From: Bisporella sp. PMI_857
Lineage: Eukaryota > Ascomycota > Leotiomycetes > Helotiales > Helotiaceae
DNA length: 64,000 bases
Direction of reading: 5' to 3'
Assembly: GCA_021307315.1 (NCBI GenBank)
Contig: JAJSPD010000021.1
Location: forward strand, 124,001-188,000
Position 1 is the stretch's first letter. Every line of letters begins with the position of its first letter. The notes under the pieces were generated by a model. It worked only from the letters and a program-made list of their open reading frames with translations. It made no database searches and was not told the DNA's origin. The position numbers and the translations under genes were made by a program. This document shows positions 33,420-45,345 of this stretch, in pieces.

Positions 33420-34347
33420 TAGGGAATATTGTGCTGAGAGTGACGATTAAAGAAAGGATTGGCAGAATTTGTAAGTGATAGCTTTTTTGTGTTCTTAAGC
33501 TATGATTCTCTCATGGTGGCGTTTGGGGCTGTCTCTGGTGTGCTTGGAGTTATGAATGCGGAGGTGTTTATGGAGTGTGTATACTCTGATGAATAGAAAC
33601 CATTACCAAGATGGTAGGGCTAGTGAATATTATGATAAATGGCGAGCACATCCAAACAACGCTTCTTCATCAATAGGTTCTTAGCATTACAGTAGCAGCC
33701 AAAATCCCCTTCAGGTCCACTCTTATTGATTTCTGTTCTCGGCTTCACAATTTCTAGGACACCATAGCACCACTGTAGCTAACGTATTCCACCACTAAGT
33801 GGCCCTTATCATTAAGTGGCCCATGCCAAGAGTGTACTGAAAATTCATGTCCAGATTCTTAAATATTCAATATAGTCTCAGTACACGTGATAGAAATGAT
33901 CCTCAGACAGCAATCCACAGTCTACGTGCTATATACCAGAAGAAGGGAAAGGAGGCTAATACAAGGTCAAAATGGAGTTAGTTATAATGATGCTAGTGTT
34001 GGCTGGAGAGTATGGGGTTAATGTAAAATCATTGAATGTGGACTGACTACTGTAGTTGGGAGTCTTGAATCTATTAGCATACTAGTTTCTGTATAGTTTA
34101 TGTTGGCCTCAAATATTAGGCATCAAAAGCAACCGAATGTAGAAGGTATGGCTGATCTTGTGATTCCATAAGCGAGAATGATTGAGCGCGATTTAGGGCT
34201 AGATGAGCCAGACTTACTCCGTGTGTAATAATAAACAATCTGGAACCTGGAAACGATGCCTCATCCTTCATACATACATACACAACCGAACGACATCCAA
34301 CCCCCCATCAGACGAGCATCGTCCTCTGTATTGCATACCGCGTCACC
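33420..34347. other. Intergenic region
   Basis: No gene seen between the membrane protein and the ING gene. Confidence 0.6.
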
Positions 34348-37236
34348 ATGGCCGCCGACGCAGCGCGACAGTAAGCTCAGCTCTCTCTATCTATTTCATC
34401 TGCCTCTAATCTTGCGCGAATGCGCTCTATCTGCACGTGCCCTGTTGAGGGTCGCGTTGGGTCCTATCCACTCCCCTCTCCGTCATAAGCCGCTAAGGCA
34501 GCTGGGCAGGGGTCGGTAATGGAAGCCACGGACTTCGCGTGTAATCGCGCGTCCACTCCCCGAAAAAAATATCCAAAATGGATGACCGAATACTGATTAC
34601 CCTTTGTTTGTTATAGCCGCCTTGAAGGCACCGGCGTATTAAGCTGTCGTATTAAAATTACACATTCGCATCCTGATCCTGCGCGCGCTGCTGCAGAGAA
34701 CACACAGAAATCCCACCCGCAACAATCATCCATGAGCGAGATGGTGAATGCCTTCACCACGAACGGCTCGCGCCGGAATGATAAGTTGGCAGATGCTATT
34801 CAGTCTATGGTGAACCTGAATAGCACCGTCGAGTTCGATTCGCCTATAGATCCTGATGCTCAAGCTACTGTCACCGATTTTCTCGATTTTACCGAATATC
34901 TGCCAGCTGATATGAAGCGGTCATGTACCCTCATTAACAATCTCGATGAGGTAGAACATAAAGCATCTGCCGGCGTCCATGAGCTCACTAAGGTGTGGGG
35001 AAAGCCCCAAGATGTACCTCTCGATGAAAAGCCTGACCTGGTGAACCTGAGAGCGCAAATTTCCCAAACCTTAGGTGAGGCTGTTCGAGCTCGCACATTA
35101 TCGTATACAGAGGCTCAGCGCATGTCACATAATGTTGAACAACATTACATAAGAGCAAAGAATATACTGGCGAAGTTACAGACGATGCTAGAGAATTATC
35201 CAACAACACGAGAAAACAGCCCGGCCCTGCAAAAGTCTGTATCTCCAATTGCGACCCGAGCACCGTTGCTTAAATCTCGTGAGGAACATGGAGGACATAA
35301 GATCAGGAAACATCGGGCTCCACGCATTACTGTCCCTGGCGAGGTCCTTGCGCCTTATGAACTTGACTACGAATCATACGGATCTGAAAGTGACACTTCA
35401 GAATCGGATGGACATGTCATGGAAACGAGAAATACGCCTGCAGTTATTGCTAGCAGCAATGGCAGAATCAAGCTGAAGATTAGTAAAGTTTCGAAAGACA
35501 AAGATAAGGAAAAAGTTCCAAAGCCTCCTCGACAACCACGTCCTCCAGGAGTCATGGGTACAAATGTTCATAGTGCCGTCGCTGGAATCTCAACCACCAA
35601 CGCTTTAGCCAAGCTCAAACCACCACCTCCAGACGCAAAGAAAGGAAGCGAGGATTTGCCGTGGTTGCAGTTGACGGATTGGGAGTTAGGGATGCTGAGG
35701 AAAAGAATGAAGAAAAATGCCGTATGGAGCCCAAGCGATACAATGATAGCACGGGAGCTAAAGGTCCTTGGACGAGGCATTGAAGCCTACCGGATGGCGA
35801 AGAAAGAAGCTGACGCTATCGGACAGCCTCTGGATCAACCAACTCCTCCTCAGCTTTTAGGCCAAACAGTACACGCAGAAGGAGCCATCAGCGTAGAAGC
35901 GGTTATTGGAGACCAAGAAGTGCCAGTGACTAATCGTGGTATGAAGTTAAACGAAGCGAAGAAACTGAAAAAGGAAAACCAGCAGAAAGAACAGCAGACG
36001 AAGGCGGCAGACGACACTGCGGAGGCGGTCCGCCGAATGACCGAGAGTGCCGAGGCTTTGAAAAATATATTCAATGCTCCTACTTTGAATAACAAGAAGG
36101 CGGCTACAAAACCTGTCGACAAAACGCCTGCTAAGAAACGCAAGAGAGAATCGGTTGCCCCTAATGAATCAACTGAAAAACCTCCGGAAGTAGAACCACT
36201 GGCAACAAAATCTGATAAAGCTGAACGTCCGCCTCCACCCAAGAGAACAAAAACAGAAACACCTATCCCATTGCCTCCGCCTATTACTCGTAAAGATTCA
36301 AAAGCCTCCACCCCAGTCTCCTCCGCAGCAACTCCAGTTGCCGAGCCTGCAGCTTCTGTAACCTCGGATGCGGTATCACATCCTACTAAGGAGAGTTCTG
36401 TTGATAATACGCCAACAGTTAAACCTACCCCTATCAAAGTATCAACTCCAATCCTACCGCCCGGAAAGCAGCTCAGAAAGGATGTAAAAAGGGAAGTCAA
36501 GAAAGAAGTCAAAGATATACAACCAGAACCAAAGAAAGTCGAAGCGCCTACCAATACACGTCCAAGTCGGTCTACTGCTGCATCAAAGGCGCCAACCCCC
36601 GTTCCTGAGCCACTTCCAGCAAAGCGACCAACTTCATCTCGGAGCAAAGCCGCGAGTACTGAGCCTCCATCATTCCCAACGACAGCAACTGCCACGATTG
36701 ATCGTCCTCGCCGCTCAAGTACAGCACGGAATACCCCGGCGCCGCCTGCACCAGTCGAGCCTCGTCAAGCAAACAAGCGCACCAAGCGTCCTGCTCCTGG
36801 GGTCGTCACTGCTGATAGCGAAGGCTCAGCGGCTGTGAGTGTCGGCAAGCGAAGCTCAGCCACGCGAAAAAAGGCTGGTGCGAAAAAGGAAAAGAAGGAT
36901 GGAAGGGAAGGAAGTGCGGCGCAAGAGGTTTACGATGAGTTTGACGATGAGGGGAATCTTATTGACCCCGATGAGCCGCGGTATTGCTTGTGCAACCGTG
37001 TGAGCTTTGGTACTATGATCGGATGCGAAAATAATGAGGTAAGTATTCATAATCTGAGATCAAACTAGAAGGTATTGCTAACGAAAGAGCAGTGTGAGAA
37101 AGAGTGGTTCCATCTGGAATGTGTTGGCTTAACGGATATTCCGCCTCGGACAACGAAATGGTATTGCCCGGACTGTCGGAAGAAATTGAATCTGGGCGAG
37201 CGGGGAGAAGTCACCGCGCGAGGGAAGAAGAAGTGA
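34348..37236 (+). CDS. ING-family PHD finger protein (chromatin modification complex subunit)
   Basis: Three exons, 34348-34370, 34617-37038 and 37093-37236, give about 862 aa. Residues about 60-190 match the ING N-terminal helical domain (TVTDFLDFTEYLPADM, SCTLINNLDEVEHK). A long basic, Pro/Ser/Lys-rich linker follows. The last 60 residues form an ING-type C4HC3 PHD finger (YCLCNRVSFGTMIGC, EWFHLECVGL, WYCPDC), split by intron 2. ING PHD fingers read H3K4me3 and anchor histone acetyltransferase or deacetylase complexes (Yng1, Yng2 and Pho23 in yeast). The linker is far longer than in yeast. Exon 1 and the 246-nt first intron are the least certain part; a start at 34732 is possible. The ring of seven Cys and one His is complete after splicing. 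Confidence 0.87.
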
Positions 37237-37810
37237 ATGAAGGAGAGGTCATGGTTACAAGCGTGGAGTTTTGGTCGCATTTAACATAGGAGTTTGGCCC
37301 TAGGCGAGTCTTATGGGTATTGCAAAGAGCGCTGGAGTACGGCACGGAGCATAGGAATATCATTACTGTCAGTAGAACCCGTGTATTTGTTCGTAGCATT
37401 GCATTTGTATGCTGTCGAGAGCAGCTCTCGGCAGCACGGGACAAAATTGCATAATTGTTCAAAGGAAACATCAACCATCGACTCGTTCTATGAGAGCAAT
37501 CAAATTCTGCGTTCCTGCGTCAGGTCTATCCCACCCATAAATCTATCCATTTTGTAATTGTCTAAGCGGGCCTGGAATTATAACTTTGAGTGCTAATGGT
37601 CTCGTGGTTTTGGACCACCCATCATAGACATAAGACTTATGTAAGTTCAAGATCTCTGTGAGTTCAGAATTGTCCAGGCTCGATGGTCACTTCATCTTCA
37701 CCAAACAGGCATTTCAATTGATGTATGCCCACATTTCCACGTCCCAAACGCCTCTTTTGCGAGATCCCCAACGCCGTTCTTGCCACAAGAAATCACTCGA
37801 ATCCTCACTC
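37237..37810. other. Convergent intergenic region
   Basis: Between the 3' ends of the ING gene and RLP24. Nothing recognised. Confidence 0.6.
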
Positions 37811-38730
37811 TCAATCAACCTCCATCTCGTCCTCCACGCCGCCACCCACAAGCTGCTTCCGCCTCACCTTCATCGCACCAAACACCTTGCTCTTCGGCCT
37901 CTCGACCCGCTCCTCCTCGACCGCCTCCGCACCAGCCTCCTCCAAGGCGATCCGCTCGCTGGCCCGCATCTTGGGCAGCAGATGCTCGTTCTCGGCCACC
38001 AGCTTGCGGTCCGCCGCACGCTGGCGCTCGCGGTTCCCGGCCATCCGCTTCTTGTAGAAGACGCGCTCGCGCTTCTGCCGGATCTCCGCGATACGCTTCA
38101 TGCTGGTGAGGACCTTGGCGGTCAGCTCGCGGTTCGAGCGCACGGGGATGTTGCGGCGTTGCGCGAACTGCAGCGTGCTGTCGACGACCATTCTGTCTTT
38201 CGTTAGGATGGGGACGGGGGACAAGGGGACGGAGGAGGAGGAGGGAGGGGACGAACTCTTTGCCGGCTTGCTTGCGGAAGGCTTTTGTCCACTTTAGCTT
38301 TCGTGGGTTACGCTTCATTTTGAAGCTGTGGGGGAAGTTAGCATGCATTCACAGGTACATAGCGGATCTAGGGGAGATCTGAGCGTTCCGTGACATCTCA
38401 AGCACCCGCTCTTTCTGCTTACTTCTTATGGCATTTTGAACGACAAAATCTGAACACTCGGGCATCGTTCTGCTCCTGTTAGCGCTTTGAGACCGGCCAC
38501 TTCTGCCAATTCCCTTACTCTAACAAACGTAATTCCCTTGCTCGGGTAGCATGGCTGCGAGCAGCTATTTTCCAGTCAGCACCAGCAAAACTCCAATATC
38601 TTCCATTATATCGATTTATTTCAGGCGGGGAGGGGATGTGGTGTGGTAGGAGGACGTACAAGTAACATGTTTCAATTCTATATGTTCGTTAGCAAGAGCC
38701 ACAGAAACATGATATGGGTCCTTACCTCAT
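37811..38730 (-). CDS. rlp24: Ribosome biogenesis protein RLP24
   Basis: Six exons by my reading: 38726-38730 (5 nt), 38660-38677, 38519-38564, 38423-38469, 38257-38325 and 37811-38192, for 188 aa. The spliced N-terminus is an L24e-type zinc ribbon with C6, C9, C32 and C36 (MRIETCYFC ... RFCRSKC). The strongly conserved [17 protein letters not shown] and [14 protein letters not shown] blocks follow, then a basic helix-rich tail. RLP24 occupies the L24 site on pre-60S particles, recruits the AAA ATPase Drg1/Afg2 and is exchanged for L24 in the cytoplasm. The first exon holds only ATGAG. The donor of the last intron (gttcgt) is weak. The gene is head-to-head with PAM18 over 266 bp. Confidence 0.92.
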
Positions 38731-38996
38731 CTTGGCGGTTTTGCTGGAAGACGATGCTGTGTGGTCGCAAAGTGCTGTCGAACGTCTGCCACTTTTTTTA
38801 TCGTTATCGAGATTTAAATTTTTGGTCGTGAAGGTCTTGGCGTGCGCAGGGGTGTGTGGAACCGGCTCGGCTTTGGGGGATGTTTTTGCCGTCGCCTTCT
38901 CCGAAAAAGTTCTACAACATCAATCTCTTTCGGCGCGCAAGACATATATCAGCCACTTCATTACTAGCGATCAAGATCACCGGACAATTGTAGAGG
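38731..38996. promoter_or_regulatory. Shared promoter of RLP24 and PAM18
   Basis: 266 bp between divergent start codons, so both genes must be driven from this stretch. Confidence 0.6.
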
Positions 38997-39421
38997 ATGA
39001 CTACTATTTTGGGGATCGGTGCTGGCATTGCGGCCGCTGCATTTCTGGTAGGATCTGGAGAAGTCAAGATCAGAAGAGCCTCGTACTGATTTCTATGCAG
39101 GGCCGAGCCGGTTTAGTAGCGCTGAGAAGGTCGAGGGGCGAGGTCGTAGGCGCTTTAGGGAAGGCATATTACAAAGGCGGATTTGAGCCCAAGATGAACA
39201 GGAGGGAAGCTGCGCTGATTCTCCAACTAAGGTGCGTCTCCGTTGCCATCCGTAATCTTGCTCGCTCTAACGTGCAAAATAGCGAGCGACAACTCACGAA
39301 AGAGAAGATACGCAAGAATCACCGCACGCTTATGATGCTGAACCATCCTGATCGAGGCGGTAGCCCGTACTTAGCAACAAAAGTTAACGAGGCGAAGGAG
39401 TTCCTTGAAAAGAATGGATAG
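38997..39421 (+). CDS. pam18: Mitochondrial import inner membrane translocase subunit TIM14 (PAM18)
   Basis: Three exons, 38997-39047, 39101-39231 and 39283-39421, encode 106 aa, typical of fungal Pam18. An N-terminal Ala/Gly/Ile-rich membrane helix ([16 protein letters not shown]) is followed by [19 protein letters not shown] and a degenerate J-domain with the obligatory HPD motif ([11 protein letters not shown]). Pam18 sits in the inner membrane at the TIM23 channel and stimulates mtHsp70 during matrix import, balanced by Pam16. Introns are 53 and 51 nt with standard borders, and the frame closes exactly. Confidence 0.95.
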
Positions 39422-39935
39422 ATGTTACACTGGGGAACTGTAATGATATAGGAGGAAGGTATGTGTACAGATAGTAATGTGTATATTGAGGGCATCAGCG
39501 ACGGCGTTATTGCGGTTTTCACAGAGCCTGAACGGCGGAACTCTGCTCTGAAAGAATCAAACAATTCAAGGACACTATTTTTTTTTTCTCATGGACTTGC
39601 CCCGAATGTGATAGGTTCATGAGAAATCATCGCTTCACCAGGAATATCTAAAATCCATACGGTGCAATTGTGCCACTATTTTATGATACAAGAGAGACGC
39701 TTGGTCTTTTATTCTTTGACTGGCGCCCGACAACCTCACCAAAGCTCACCAGCCAGGACCGTTCTCTGCATGCATTTGACTTTCGGAAATCTTTGATTTA
39801 CTCAATAATTCCGTTAGCCGTAAGTAATTTTCGGAGTACTCAGCAGATATCTTTGTCGCTACGGGTTGATCAGGTTTGTTCGGGGTTGATTCGGATTTGA
39901 GATGACCACCAAATTGGATTGCAGTTCCCCATGAG
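39422..39935. other. Convergent intergenic region
   Basis: 3' flanks of PAM18 and of the DEDD nuclease gene. Nothing recognised. Confidence 0.6.
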
Positions 39936-42454
39936 CTAGGGGCTGCCTCGTTTGCCTGCGGGACGAATAAGGATCTTTCCTAGATGAACAAAACTCATTT
40001 TGGGGGCACTTACTGGTCGCCATGGCTCTTGAGAGTCTTTAACAGCATCATCGTTTCGACTCTTATTCCTTTTTGATGCTCCAGGAGCTGGAGGCGGAAC
40101 TGGCGAGATTGGAGCGCCTCCATCACTATTCTCCCCTCCGGAACTCCATCCTTGTTCATGCTCCCAAGCTGCGATTGCGGCTTCTTTTACAGCCTCAGCT
40201 ACTCGCTCGTTGATTTCCTGTTTCTTGACATCTTTCTCCTTTCCTCTATCCTCTAGAGCCTTGATCGCGATCTTGACCATTGCTTGCAATGTATAGGCTG
40301 CATCATTTCCAGCATTGTGCAAATTCCATCCCGTAATATCTAGTTCTGCAAGAATAGCACCTGAAATCAATTTGCATTAGTATCACTTCTTGACGACTGT
40401 TAAGACAAGCTTCGCCTACCGAGATTTCGAGGGTTTGACTCTCGTTTGACGTATTTCCACATAGACGATGTATCTACAACCTCTAGAAGGTTTGAGAGAT
40501 TGTAGATATCGTAGCCAATGTTGCGAAAGTAAGTGATATCCATTCCTACATCGTGGCCAACCAAGATTATGTTGCGTTTAGGTAGCTCCTCTTCTGTAGC
40601 CTTTGCAGAGGGATCCGAGAAAGGATATTTAAAGCAGGTTGATATGACATGTGGTGCGTCTTTTAAGTTGATGAATTCGCTGTCACTTTGCGATTATTAG
40701 CCATATGAGATCACATATGCAAAAGCGCCCTTACCCGAATTCAAATTTATCTGCGCATCCAGCCACAAACTCAAAATTTTGAAGATGCTTATACTCATTG
40801 ATGCGGAAATGACGAGCCCGAATGGCACTCAGCCAGTTAATGCCACCTTTTCCAGGAACTAACGTTTTGAGATCATCTGTGTCAAGAGTCGAAATGCCGA
40901 TTTCAGTAATTAATTTCTTGTCTCTTTCATATGCTTCAACCTAAATAATCATAGGGTCAGTCGTGATATAGTGGTATGATTTAATAGTGATTCTTGATGA
41001 TATATGATGCCTTTAGAACGTGTGAACATGCTAGAAGCACTTACATCTATAGAGATGAAAACCACCGAGCCATCCTGATCATACGGAGCTGGCTTATTGG
41101 GGTTGAAGTTAGTAGAGGGTCGAGGCGTGGAAGCTGCAGCTTGAACCGCTACATTATAGTCTTCCCATGCAAGCCCAGATTTCTGTTGGCCTTTTTTTAT
41201 GGTCTCTAGTTGGTCTCTTTGACTAGCTTGACGAATCCCCAAATAGCGCTGGACTCTTTTGATAGAGTGGTTCCAGAACTGCTGCTGTTCAATCCGGGCT
41301 GCCTTCTGTTTCTCCTTATTTGCCTTTTTTTTGTTCTTCTGAGCTTGAGTTATCATGTCAATCTTTCCCTTGAAGGCTACAAGTGATCTTTGCGAAGCAC
41401 CTGAGCAATATCAGTATATTTCTGACTTGAATTCGATGTACTTATTCATAAATATTGTGAAATTTGTCAGAACTCCCGAATTGGACACACTGGTAGCATA
41501 GTGATAGAGTTTCACTTACCCTCGATTGAATTATCTTCACTATCCAGCTTGAAATAGCTAGGTGGGCATGTATTTCTGAGATTTTCTGCCATAGCTTTAT
41601 TATTTGCTTGGCCTAAATATCGAGGTCTGGGCGTTCCATCGTCGTCAAACACAATTCTAAAGGGATTGTCCCCATGAGCTGGAATCGATAGGTTTATATT
41701 CAGGCCTTTGTTGATGCCATTTAAGAAGTGCTCAAACTGTTTGGTTGGCACCAAAATAAATGCTGTTTGACTGGGATCTGCGCCTGCTGGTCGATACAGA
41801 TAATAGCTATGGAAGGTCAGATATTGGCTGGCGATGCTTGATACATTTTAAACTAATGAAGAGAAACCGAGGAGCACAAATATGCATAGCTTAGGGGAAT
41901 AAAGATCAGTCTCAGACTTACAAATCCCAGGTTCGCTCGTAGACCTTCCCACCATCAAAGAACTCCTGGGCGACTTTGTCTCTGTTCGAATTGCCAATGT
42001 AGACATATGGATATTTTCTAATCGTCGTCCAAGGGCAAAAGCTCGCGCCACCTTCGCACAATTGGCCTCTCTGAAGCTTGTGACCCTCGAAATTAATTGG
42101 AAATGAGGATATCTCTGTCAGCGTTTGTAAGCTAAATCAGATATGATATTCAGAATTGTTCCTAAATCTTACCCCGTGAGCGTGCAGCTGAAGCAGTTTT
42201 TGACGTCTCAACTTGAGCGCTTGCTGACTTCTCTTTCATGGCTTTCTCATCGTCACCATCATCATCGGAGTCTCTATTCTTGTGTAAGCTGTTTGCATCA
42301 CAAATTAAACGGATCCTTGTGTCACTCACGTTCCTTCGTATACGTAGGTCGTTTTGACTTGGCTCCAGTCAAACGGCTCCGAGCTCACGGTATTTGCATT
42401 TGTGATGCGCATCTTTTCAGAAGGTATAGCCTGCGGCTTATCACCATGCTCCAT
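39936..42454 (-). CDS. DEDD-type ribonuclease H-like protein (Gfd2/YDR514C-like)
   Basis: Eight exons by my reading: 42330-42454, 42173-42273, 41922-42114, 41520-41806, 41045-41400, 40735-40940, 40420-40685 and 39936-40360, for about 652 aa. The C-terminal half is a DEDDh 3'-5' exonuclease fold. D354 and E356 lie in FISIDVEAYE across an exon junction, D468/D472 in VGHDVGMD, H526 and D531 in NLHNAGNDAAYT. All catalytic residues are present. The family includes yeast Gfd2 and YDR514C, tied to RNA metabolism. The N-terminal half (EFFDGGKVYERTWDF, TAFILVPTKQFEHF) is a separate, unnamed region, and the C-terminal tail is Pro/Ser-rich. The start is uncertain: I chose the ATG at 42454; an upstream exon is possible. 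The acceptor at 40686 has an alternative 5 nt away. Confidence 0.8.
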
Positions 42455-43088
42455 ATTTTTCGTATCTGTGCAAGATATATTATTTTCTTGACACGCGTGG
42501 CACCACTGCAAGAAAGTAAGGTGACTTGCAAGGCTGCGAGGGGCCGCGGTTGGCAGGCACTCGTCTGGCGCCAATTAAAGACGTATTTGCACTCAAACAA
42601 AGATGGAAGAGAGAGAGACCGAAGGTGTAAGGAAATACTTAGATTCACTGTTGTGACCTATTATTTCTGGTTGAGGTGGAAATGTACTCCAAGGGGTTGG
42701 TATGATGATTTGGAACCGCTTTCAGAATAAATTGACTAAGGAGGGTAATTCGTTTTTATTAGTGGAAGAAGAGGGATAAGAGACGCGATGATTCACTGGT
42801 TCCTACATTTCAAGTTCTGCAAGAGGCTGTTCATAATCAGGGTTGGAAGAAAAAATTGGTTTTATGGTTAACATTGGGAACTTATTTGATCAATCAATCT
42901 GGTATGTCAACCGTAAAAATTCCTGCCCTGCTCATGGGAGGAGCAAGGAGAATTAAGCAATCCGCGCATTACCTGGCAGGCATTCACAACTATAGCTTCA
43001 TGAATACACAGAACTAAAATATAGATGAAGTATGTATTAGACAATTTTGAAGTTCACGATCACATTAATATTTCATCATTAAGAGATC
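42455..43088. other. Intergenic region
   Basis: Promoter of the DEDD nuclease gene and 3' flank of PRP18. Confidence 0.55.
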
Positions 43089-44170
43089 CTAACCCATCAA
43101 CTGCCTAATATCCTCTGGTGGCCATCTGACCTGAGCAAAGCTCAAGCACCGCTTGATACTTTGCAGGAACTTTCTGGTAATCTCATCACCCATGACATGA
43201 CCCTTCTCACTCTCGCCGATCTTCTCTCGAGCACTACGCTCGTGGATGCCAACCATAGTGACACCAATAGGCCACGCTGCTTTGCCTATACTTAGACGTA
43301 GATAGCCATCGTTTGCATCTACGTAGCGCCTCTCTTGAGCAGCTTTGACAATCTCGACAATTGGCTTGAGCAGATCATTATCGATGTCTCCCTCTTCGAA
43401 CTTGCGGAATAGCTATGAATCGTCAGCAAGAAAAATTTCAAAATAGAGCCAAGGTCACTTACTGGTATCATATTCTCCTTGCTTTGAACCATAGCATTAT
43501 ACGCAGCTTTACTGGCAAATGTATCTCGCTTCTCTTCTTTTGCCAGCGCCGTCTCCCATTCCGTTAGGACCATAGTGAAGTACGAAGCCAATTGTCTGAA
43601 CAGATACTTCTTGCCGCCTACATCATCTGGAACTTCCTCTACCTTCATATCCTTCTCCTCTACTAGCTCCAGACTAGTTGGAATAGGACCCGTCGTCATC
43701 ACAATGCTAACCTTCCTGAACCGCTTTAAGCGTTGCTTATGTGTCTCCCCAAAGAGTTTCGCGGGATGTCCTATCTCCCGTAGCCTATTTATAAGCTCCT
43801 CATCCTCGATATCATCCACCACAGCCTCCTCGCTGACCTCTTTTATCAATTCCGGCAGCCCTAACTTCTTCCGTCTTGCACGCTCTTCCTCAGCCTCTTG
43901 TTCTTCCCTTCGCCGCCGCGACTCTTCGGCTAGCCTTCTACGCTTCTCTTCCCGCGCTTTATTTGCTTCTGCTTCCTCCTCTTCTCGTTTGCGTTTGTTT
44001 GCTAGTTTAGCTGCCTTCTCGGCCTCGATGGCGCGTTGCTCGGCGAGATATTTTGCCTTGCGTTCTGCCTCGATCTCGGATCGTTTCTTGTATTTCTGCG
44101 AAGATTCATCAGAGCCTGATCCTGACGTAGCCTTCGATATGGCATTCGACATTAGGGATGCGAAATCCAT
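43089..44170 (-). CDS. prp18: Pre-mRNA-splicing factor 18 (PRP18)
   Basis: Two exons, 43463-44170 and 43089-43412, encode 343 aa. A long charged coiled coil (residues about 28-115, Glu/Lys/Arg-rich) precedes the PRP4/18-type motif (HPAKLFGETHKQRLKR) and the five-helix Prp18 domain. The most conserved part of that domain is coded mainly by exon 2 (NDGYLRLSIGKAAWPIGVTMVGIHERSARE). Prp18 acts in the second catalytic step of splicing with Slu7. The start MDFASLMSNAISK matches the usual fungal opening; an upstream in-frame Met adds only ten residues. The gene is head-to-head with SAP18. Confidence 0.93.
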
Positions 44171-44524
44171 TGTGGCCAGAGGAACGTCAGGTCGTCGCAA
44201 TTGCGAGGATATAGATCTTGATAAGCCAGGCAGTACGCCGGGTCTTGTCCGCCCCTCAGACAGGAGAGTGAGTATTCTAAGAGGGTGCTAATGATGATCA
44301 GATACCAATGTAAGCTTATAGAGTGTGAATATATCAATATTAAGAGTTTTTGTGGTGTTGTGTTCTTGACAAAATAAATTTCAGTTCGACATAAAGCAGC
44401 CGCTTGCGTTTGAGCTCCCCGCCTCAACATTCAAACCTTTGCGCCGGAGCTTGACAACAACGTCGCTCAACAAATGAAAATTGCATAAAACAGACTTTGA
44501 GTATCTCAAATAGACTCCTACGCC
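44171..44524. promoter_or_regulatory. Shared promoter of PRP18 and SAP18
   Basis: 354 bp between divergent start codons. Confidence 0.5.
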
Positions 44525-45345
44525 ATGGCAACAGCTCCGGTCAAAATTGATCGCCAACAGCACACGCCGTTCCTCCTCAAGCTCTTCTATAAAACTGGTG
44601 GCTATCACAGGTAGGCTGGCTCAATCTCAGCCTTGTCCCAACTAACGAATTTTCCAGTGTCAGCGACTTCTCACCTCCTGCCGAGCTTCCCCCATTCATC
44701 CAGATATATACCTGGCCAACATGTACCCTCCGTGAACTCGCTCATCTCCTCACTACAGCCTTGCCCTCGCTCCTGCCAGAGCCAGCAATCGGCACGCGTC
44801 TTGCATTCCGCCTCATCTTTGCAGATACCCGTAGTTCAGCGCCCACACAAGGACCAGGTAGATATTCGTCAAGAGAGATTGGTAGTGTGGTGCTTGGAGA
44901 TGGAGGACCAGGGATCTTGCCTGATGAGGAGGAAGCTGCTATTGTTGCTGGTGGGAGGATGACAGGTTCTTTGATGGGTGAGCCGGAAAAGACGTTGCAA
45001 GAGGTTAAGTTTGTGGTTGGAGACTATGTTACGTGTTCGATTTTACCGGCGCAGGCCAATGGACATGTTGCGCCATTGCCGAGTGGCCCTGTGAGAGGTC
45101 CTGCGGGATATGGAGCTGGGAGAGGGGACTATGGGTATGGTGGAAGGGGAGGCCCAAGAGATAGTGGTTTCGGATCTAGAGGGAGGGGAGGCTCTCGAGT
45201 AGGAGGATATGGGCAAGGAATTGGTGCTGGAGTACCTAACGGGGAGTGGAGGAGAGGGGAGAGAGTTCCTGAAGGACCTTCTGGAGGCAGGGGCAGAGGG
45301 TATGGTGGAGGCTTTGGAGGCGGCGGCCGGGGAAGCAGATGGTGA
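44525..45345 (+). CDS. sap18: SAP18 family protein with RGG-rich C-terminal extension
   Basis: Two exons, 44525-44610 and 44658-45345, encode 257 aa. The first 150 residues show the SAP18 ubiquitin-like fold: IDRQQHTPFLLKLFYKTGGYH, then LPPFIQIYTWPTCTLREL, then a loop and the closing strand KFVVGDYVTCSILP. The rest is Gly/Arg-rich with repeated RGG and RGR units (GYGGRGGPRD, GSRGRGGSR, GGGGRGSRW). SAP18 joins the Sin3 histone deacetylase complex and the ASAP splicing and exon-junction complex. The RGG tail is a likely RNA-binding and arginine-methylation region and makes the protein far longer than the roughly 150-aa animal form. Confidence 0.92.

Noticed and set aside
35850..36695. 281-codon minus-strand frame opposite the ING gene
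   Set aside because: Antisense shadow of the Pro/Ser/Lys-rich linker; Val/Gly/Ser repeats mirror the sense codons.
37815..38348. 177-codon minus-strand frame overlapping RLP24
   Set aside because: It is the RLP24 locus read through an intron into the wrong frame, rich in Arg/Ala/Gly as expected of a shadow of GC-rich coding DNA.
43575..44291. 238-codon plus-strand frame opposite PRP18
   Set aside because: Antisense shadow of the Glu/Arg coiled coil, giving Ser/Leu/Phe-rich nonsense.
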